Source: Mercurialis annua (lineage: Eukaryota; Streptophyta; Magnoliopsida; Malpighiales; Euphorbiaceae). Taken from it: a stretch of DNA of 64,000 nt. The stretch spans positions 27,530,501 through 27,594,500 of the forward strand of contig NC_065574.1 of assembly GCF_937616625.2 (NCBI RefSeq), in the 5' to 3' direction. How positions within the stretch are numbered: the first letter of the stretch is position 1; each line of letters begins with the position of its first letter. Both the position numbers and the translations under genes were made by a program. Below the pieces are notes generated by a model. The model had not been told where the DNA came from and did no database searches. It worked only from the letters and a program-made list of their open reading frames with translations. Shown piece after piece: positions 60,569 to 64,000 of this stretch.

Positions 60569-62611
60569 GATTAGTATGTCGCGTCTCAAGCCTCTTTTAC
60601 GTGTCTTTTTGATTACCATGCTTATGTCGCGTCACAAGTCACTCTAAGCGTCGTTCGGATTACCTAAGCATGGTTAATTAATATTATGGAAAGTGTACGT
60701 GAAAAGTGACACTAGATTAGTATGTCGCGTCACAAGTCTCTTTAACGCGTCGTTCCGTTTACCTAAGCATGGTTAGGTAATATACTTAAAGTGTGCGTGA
60801 ACATTGACGCTAAATTAGTTTGTCGCATCTCAAGTCTCTTCAACGCGTCAATTCGATGACCTAAGCATGATAAGGTTATATTATGGAAAGTGTGCGTTAA
60901 AAGTGAAGCTAGATTACTATGTCGTGTCACAAGTCTCTTTAACGCGTAATTCCGATTACCTAAGCATGGTTAGGTTACATTACACAAAGTGTGCGTGAGA
61001 AGTGACGCTAGATTAGTAAGTCGCGTCACAAGTCTGTTTAACGCGTCGTTCCGATTACCTATGCATGGTTAGTTTATATTATGGAAAGTGTGCGTTGAAA
61101 GTGAAGCTAGATTACTATGTCCCGTCACAAATCTCTTTAACGCGTCGTTTTGATTACCATGCTTATGTCGCGTCACAAGTTTCTCAAACGCGTCCAATTA
61201 CCTAGGCATTGTTAGGTTATAATACGCAAAGTGTGCGTGAAAAGTGACGCTAGATTAGTATGTCTCATCTCAAGTCTCTTTAACGCGTCGTTTTGATTAC
61301 CATGCTTATGTCGCGTCACAAGTCTCTCAACGCGTCGTTCCGATTACCGAAGCATGGTTAGGTAATATTACGCAAACGGTGCGTGAAAAGTGACGCTAGA
61401 TTAGTATGTCGATTACCATGCTTATGTCGCGTCTCAAGTCTCTTTAACGTCATTCCGATTACCCAAGCATGGATAGGTTATATTACGCAAAGCGTGCGTA
61501 AAACAAGTGATGCTAGATTAGTCCGATTACCTATCATGGTTAGGTTATATTACACAAAGTGTGCGTGAAAAGTGACGCTAGATTAGTATGTCCCGTCTCA
61601 TATCTCTTTAACGCATCGGTCCGATTACCTATCATGGTTAGGTTATATTGCACAAAGTGTGCGTGAAAAGTGACACTAGATTAGCATGTCCCGTCTAATG
61701 TTTCTTTAAGGCATCGTTTCATTACCATTCTTATGTCACGTCACAAGTCTCTCTAACGCATCGTTCCAATTACCTAAGCATGGTTAGTGTTTACTACGCA
61801 AAGTGTGAGTGAAAAGTGAAATAGATCAATATGTCGCGTCTAAAGTCTTTGAGACGCGTTGTTCCAATCACCTAAGCATGGTTAGGATAAATTACATAAA
61901 GAGTGCGTAAGAAGTGATGCTAGATTAGTATGTCGTGTTTCAAGTCTCTTTAACGCGTCGTTCCGATTACCTAAGCATGGTTAGGTTATATTACGCAAAG
62001 TGTGCATTAAAAGTGACAATAGATTAGTATGTCGCGTCTCAAGTCTTTGTAACGCGTCGTTTCGATTACCTAGGCATGGTTAGGTTATATTATCCAAAGT
62101 TAGCGTGAAAAGTGACGCTAGATTAGTATGTCGCGTCTCAAGTGTTTTTAACCCGTCGTTCCGATTACCATGCTTACATCGCGTCCCAAGTCTCTCTAAC
62201 ACGTTGTTACGATTACCTAAGCATGGTTTGGTTATATTACGCAAAGTGTTGCGTCACAAGTTTCTTTCACGCATCGTTCCGATTACCTATGCATGGTAAG
62301 GTTATATTACGCAAAGTGTGCGGGAAAGGTGACGCTAGATTAGTATGTCGCGTCACAAGTCTCTTTAATGCGTCGTTCGGATTACCTAAGCATGGTTAAA
62401 TTATATACGCAAAGTGTGCGTGAAAAGTGACGCTTGATTAGTATGTCGCGTCTCAAGTCTCTTTAACGCCTCTTTCCAATTATCTAAGCATGGTTAGGTT
62501 ATATTACGCAAAGCGTGCGTTAATAGTGACGCTAGATTAGTATGTCGCGTCTCGAGTCTCTTTAACGCGTCGTTCCGATTACCTAAGCATCGTTAGGTTA
62601 TATTATGCAAA
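59482..62611 (+). repeat. Higher-order unit 11 (3,130 bp)
   Basis: Full-length form. Counting boxes of the type ATTAGTATGTCG gives about 38 subunits, of which about 10 are the short type (for example near 59,550, 59,779, 59,925, 60,265, 60,617, 61,160 and 61,310). The first 1.1 kb belongs to duplication copy B. Confidence 0.82.
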
Positions 62612-64000
62612 ATGTGCTTAAAACGTGACGCTAGATTAGTATGTCACGTATCAAGTGTCTTTAACCCGTCATTCAGATTACCATGCATATTTTGTGTCAC
62701 AAGTCTCCCTAACGCGTCGTTACAGGTTATATTATGCAAAGTGTGCGTTAAAAGTGACGCAAGATTACTATGTCGCGTCACAAGTTTCTTTAAAGCATCG
62801 TTCCGATTACCTAAGCATGGTTAAGTTATATTACGCAAAGTGTGCGGGCAAAGTGACTCTAGATTAGTATGTCGCGTCTCAAGTCTCTTTAACGCGTCGT
62901 TTCGATTATCATGCTTATGTTGCGTCTCAAGTATTTTTAACGCGTTGTGCCGATTACCTAAGCATGGTTAGTTTATATTACGCAAAGTGTGCGGGAAAAG
63001 TGACTCTAGATTAGTATGTCGCGTCTCAAGTCTATTTTACGCGTCGTTTCGATTACCATGCTTATGTCGCGTCACAAGTCTCTCTAACGCGTCGTTCTGA
63101 TTACCTAAGCATGGTTAATTTATATTATGGAAAGTGTGCGTTAAAAGTGAAGCTGGATTACTATGTCCCTTCACAAGTCACTTTAACGCGTCGTTCCGAC
63201 TACCTAAGCATGGTTAGGTTATATTACGCTAAGTGTGCGTGAAAAGTGACGCTAGATTAGTATGTCGCGTCACAAGTCTCTTTAACGCGTCGTTCCAATT
63301 ACCTAAGCATGGTTAATTTATATTATGGAAAATGTGCGTTAAAAGTGAAGCTACATTACTATGTCGCGTCTCATGTCTCTTTACCGCGTCGTTTCGATTA
63401 CCATGCTTATGTCGTGTCACAAGTCTCTCAAACGCGTCGTTCCGATTACCTAATCATGGTTAGGTTATATAATGCAAAGTGTGCGTTAAAATTGACGGTA
63501 GAGTACTATGTTGCGTAGCAAGTCACTTTAGCGCGTCGTTCCGATTACCTTAGCATGGTTAGGTTATATTAGGCAAAGTGTGCGTGAAAAATGACGTTAG
63601 ATTTGTATGTTGCGTCTCATGTCTTATTAACGCGTTTTTACAATTACCTAAGTATAGTTAGGTTATATTACGCAAAGTGTCCGGGAAAAGTGACTCTAGA
63701 TTAGTATGTCGCGTCTCAAGCCTCTTTTACGTGTCGTTTTGATTACCATGCTTATGTCGCGTCACAAGTCCCTCTAAGCGTCGTTCGGATTACCTAAGCA
63801 TGGTTAATTTATATTATGGAAAGTGTACGTGAAAAGTGACGCTAGATTAGTATGTCGCGTCACAAGTCTCTTTAACGCGTCGTTCCGTTTACCTAAGCAT
63901 GGTTAGGTAATATACTTAAAGTGTGCGTGAACATTGACGCTAAATTAGTTTGTCGCATCTCAAGTCTCTTCAACGCGTCAATTCGATGACCTAAGCATGA
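62612..64000 (+). repeat. Higher-order unit 12, cut by the window end
   Basis: First 1,389 bp of a further unit in the same order as unit 11, with a few private changes such as GTGCTTAAAACGTGACG at its start. Confidence 0.8.

Larger units (their letters stand above)
51857..64000 (+). repeat. Satellite array, 3.13-kb higher-order repeat, part 2
   Basis: Continues unit 7 directly after the retrotransposon and runs off the window end with unchanged plus-strand orientation. Unit markers lie at 52059, 55139, 56402, 59482 and 62612. No gene is visible. Confidence 0.95.

Noticed and set aside
16055..64000. Telomere-like motif GGTTAGG / CCTAACC in each monomer
   Set aside because: It occurs once per 99 bp inside a longer monomer and is not a tandem TTTAGGG or TTAGGG array.
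1..64000. tRNA, rRNA or other host RNA genes
   Set aside because: I saw no cloverleaf with A and B boxes and no 5S, 18S or 25S-like sequence. The primer-binding-site match to initiator tRNA is only the short priming stretch.

Overview
This window is nuclear plant repeat DNA with no host gene that I can support. About 45 kb of the 64 kb is one satellite family. Its basic monomer is about 99 bp, with a shorter subunit of about 48 bp interspersed. Three LTR-retrotransposon insertions of the Ty1/copia type interrupt it, each with a perfect 5-bp target-site duplication. The tRNA-iMet-type primer binding sites, the polypurine tracts and the gag-pol domain order (protease, integrase, RT, RNase H) point to a flowering plant. 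The species cannot be told from the sequence.

Layout. 1-5192 and 13731-16054: satellite with the monomers reading on the minus strand. 5193-13730: an 8.5-kb copia element on the minus strand with nearly identical 1,975-bp LTRs around a badly decayed gag-pol. About 16054: the satellite flips to the plus strand through a near-perfect fold-back. 16055-22140: a roughly 2.4-kb higher-order repeat (HOR), interrupted by a solo LTR (19280-21199) of the same family as the 5193 element. 22141-64000: a head-to-tail array of a 3.13-kb HOR with about 38 subunits per unit. It is interrupted at 43222-51856 by an 8.6-kb copia element, probably of the Angela/BARE type, whose polyprotein is intact except for one 2-base frameshift.

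History read from the sequence. HOR units carry nested indels that mark lineages (3,130 to 3,031 to 2,988 bp, and separately 3,080 bp). Two units are shortened by unequal exchange, and one 4,343-bp block is repeated in tandem with no difference seen. All three element insertions cut an otherwise continuous monomer, so they came after the local array formed. The 5193 element looks youngest by LTR comparison (three differences noticed) yet cannot encode its own proteins, so it was probably mobilised in trans.

The only substantial coding capacity is the gag-pol of the 43222 element. The many 60-90-residue open frames elsewhere are translations of the satellite or of LTRs and are not annotated as genes.
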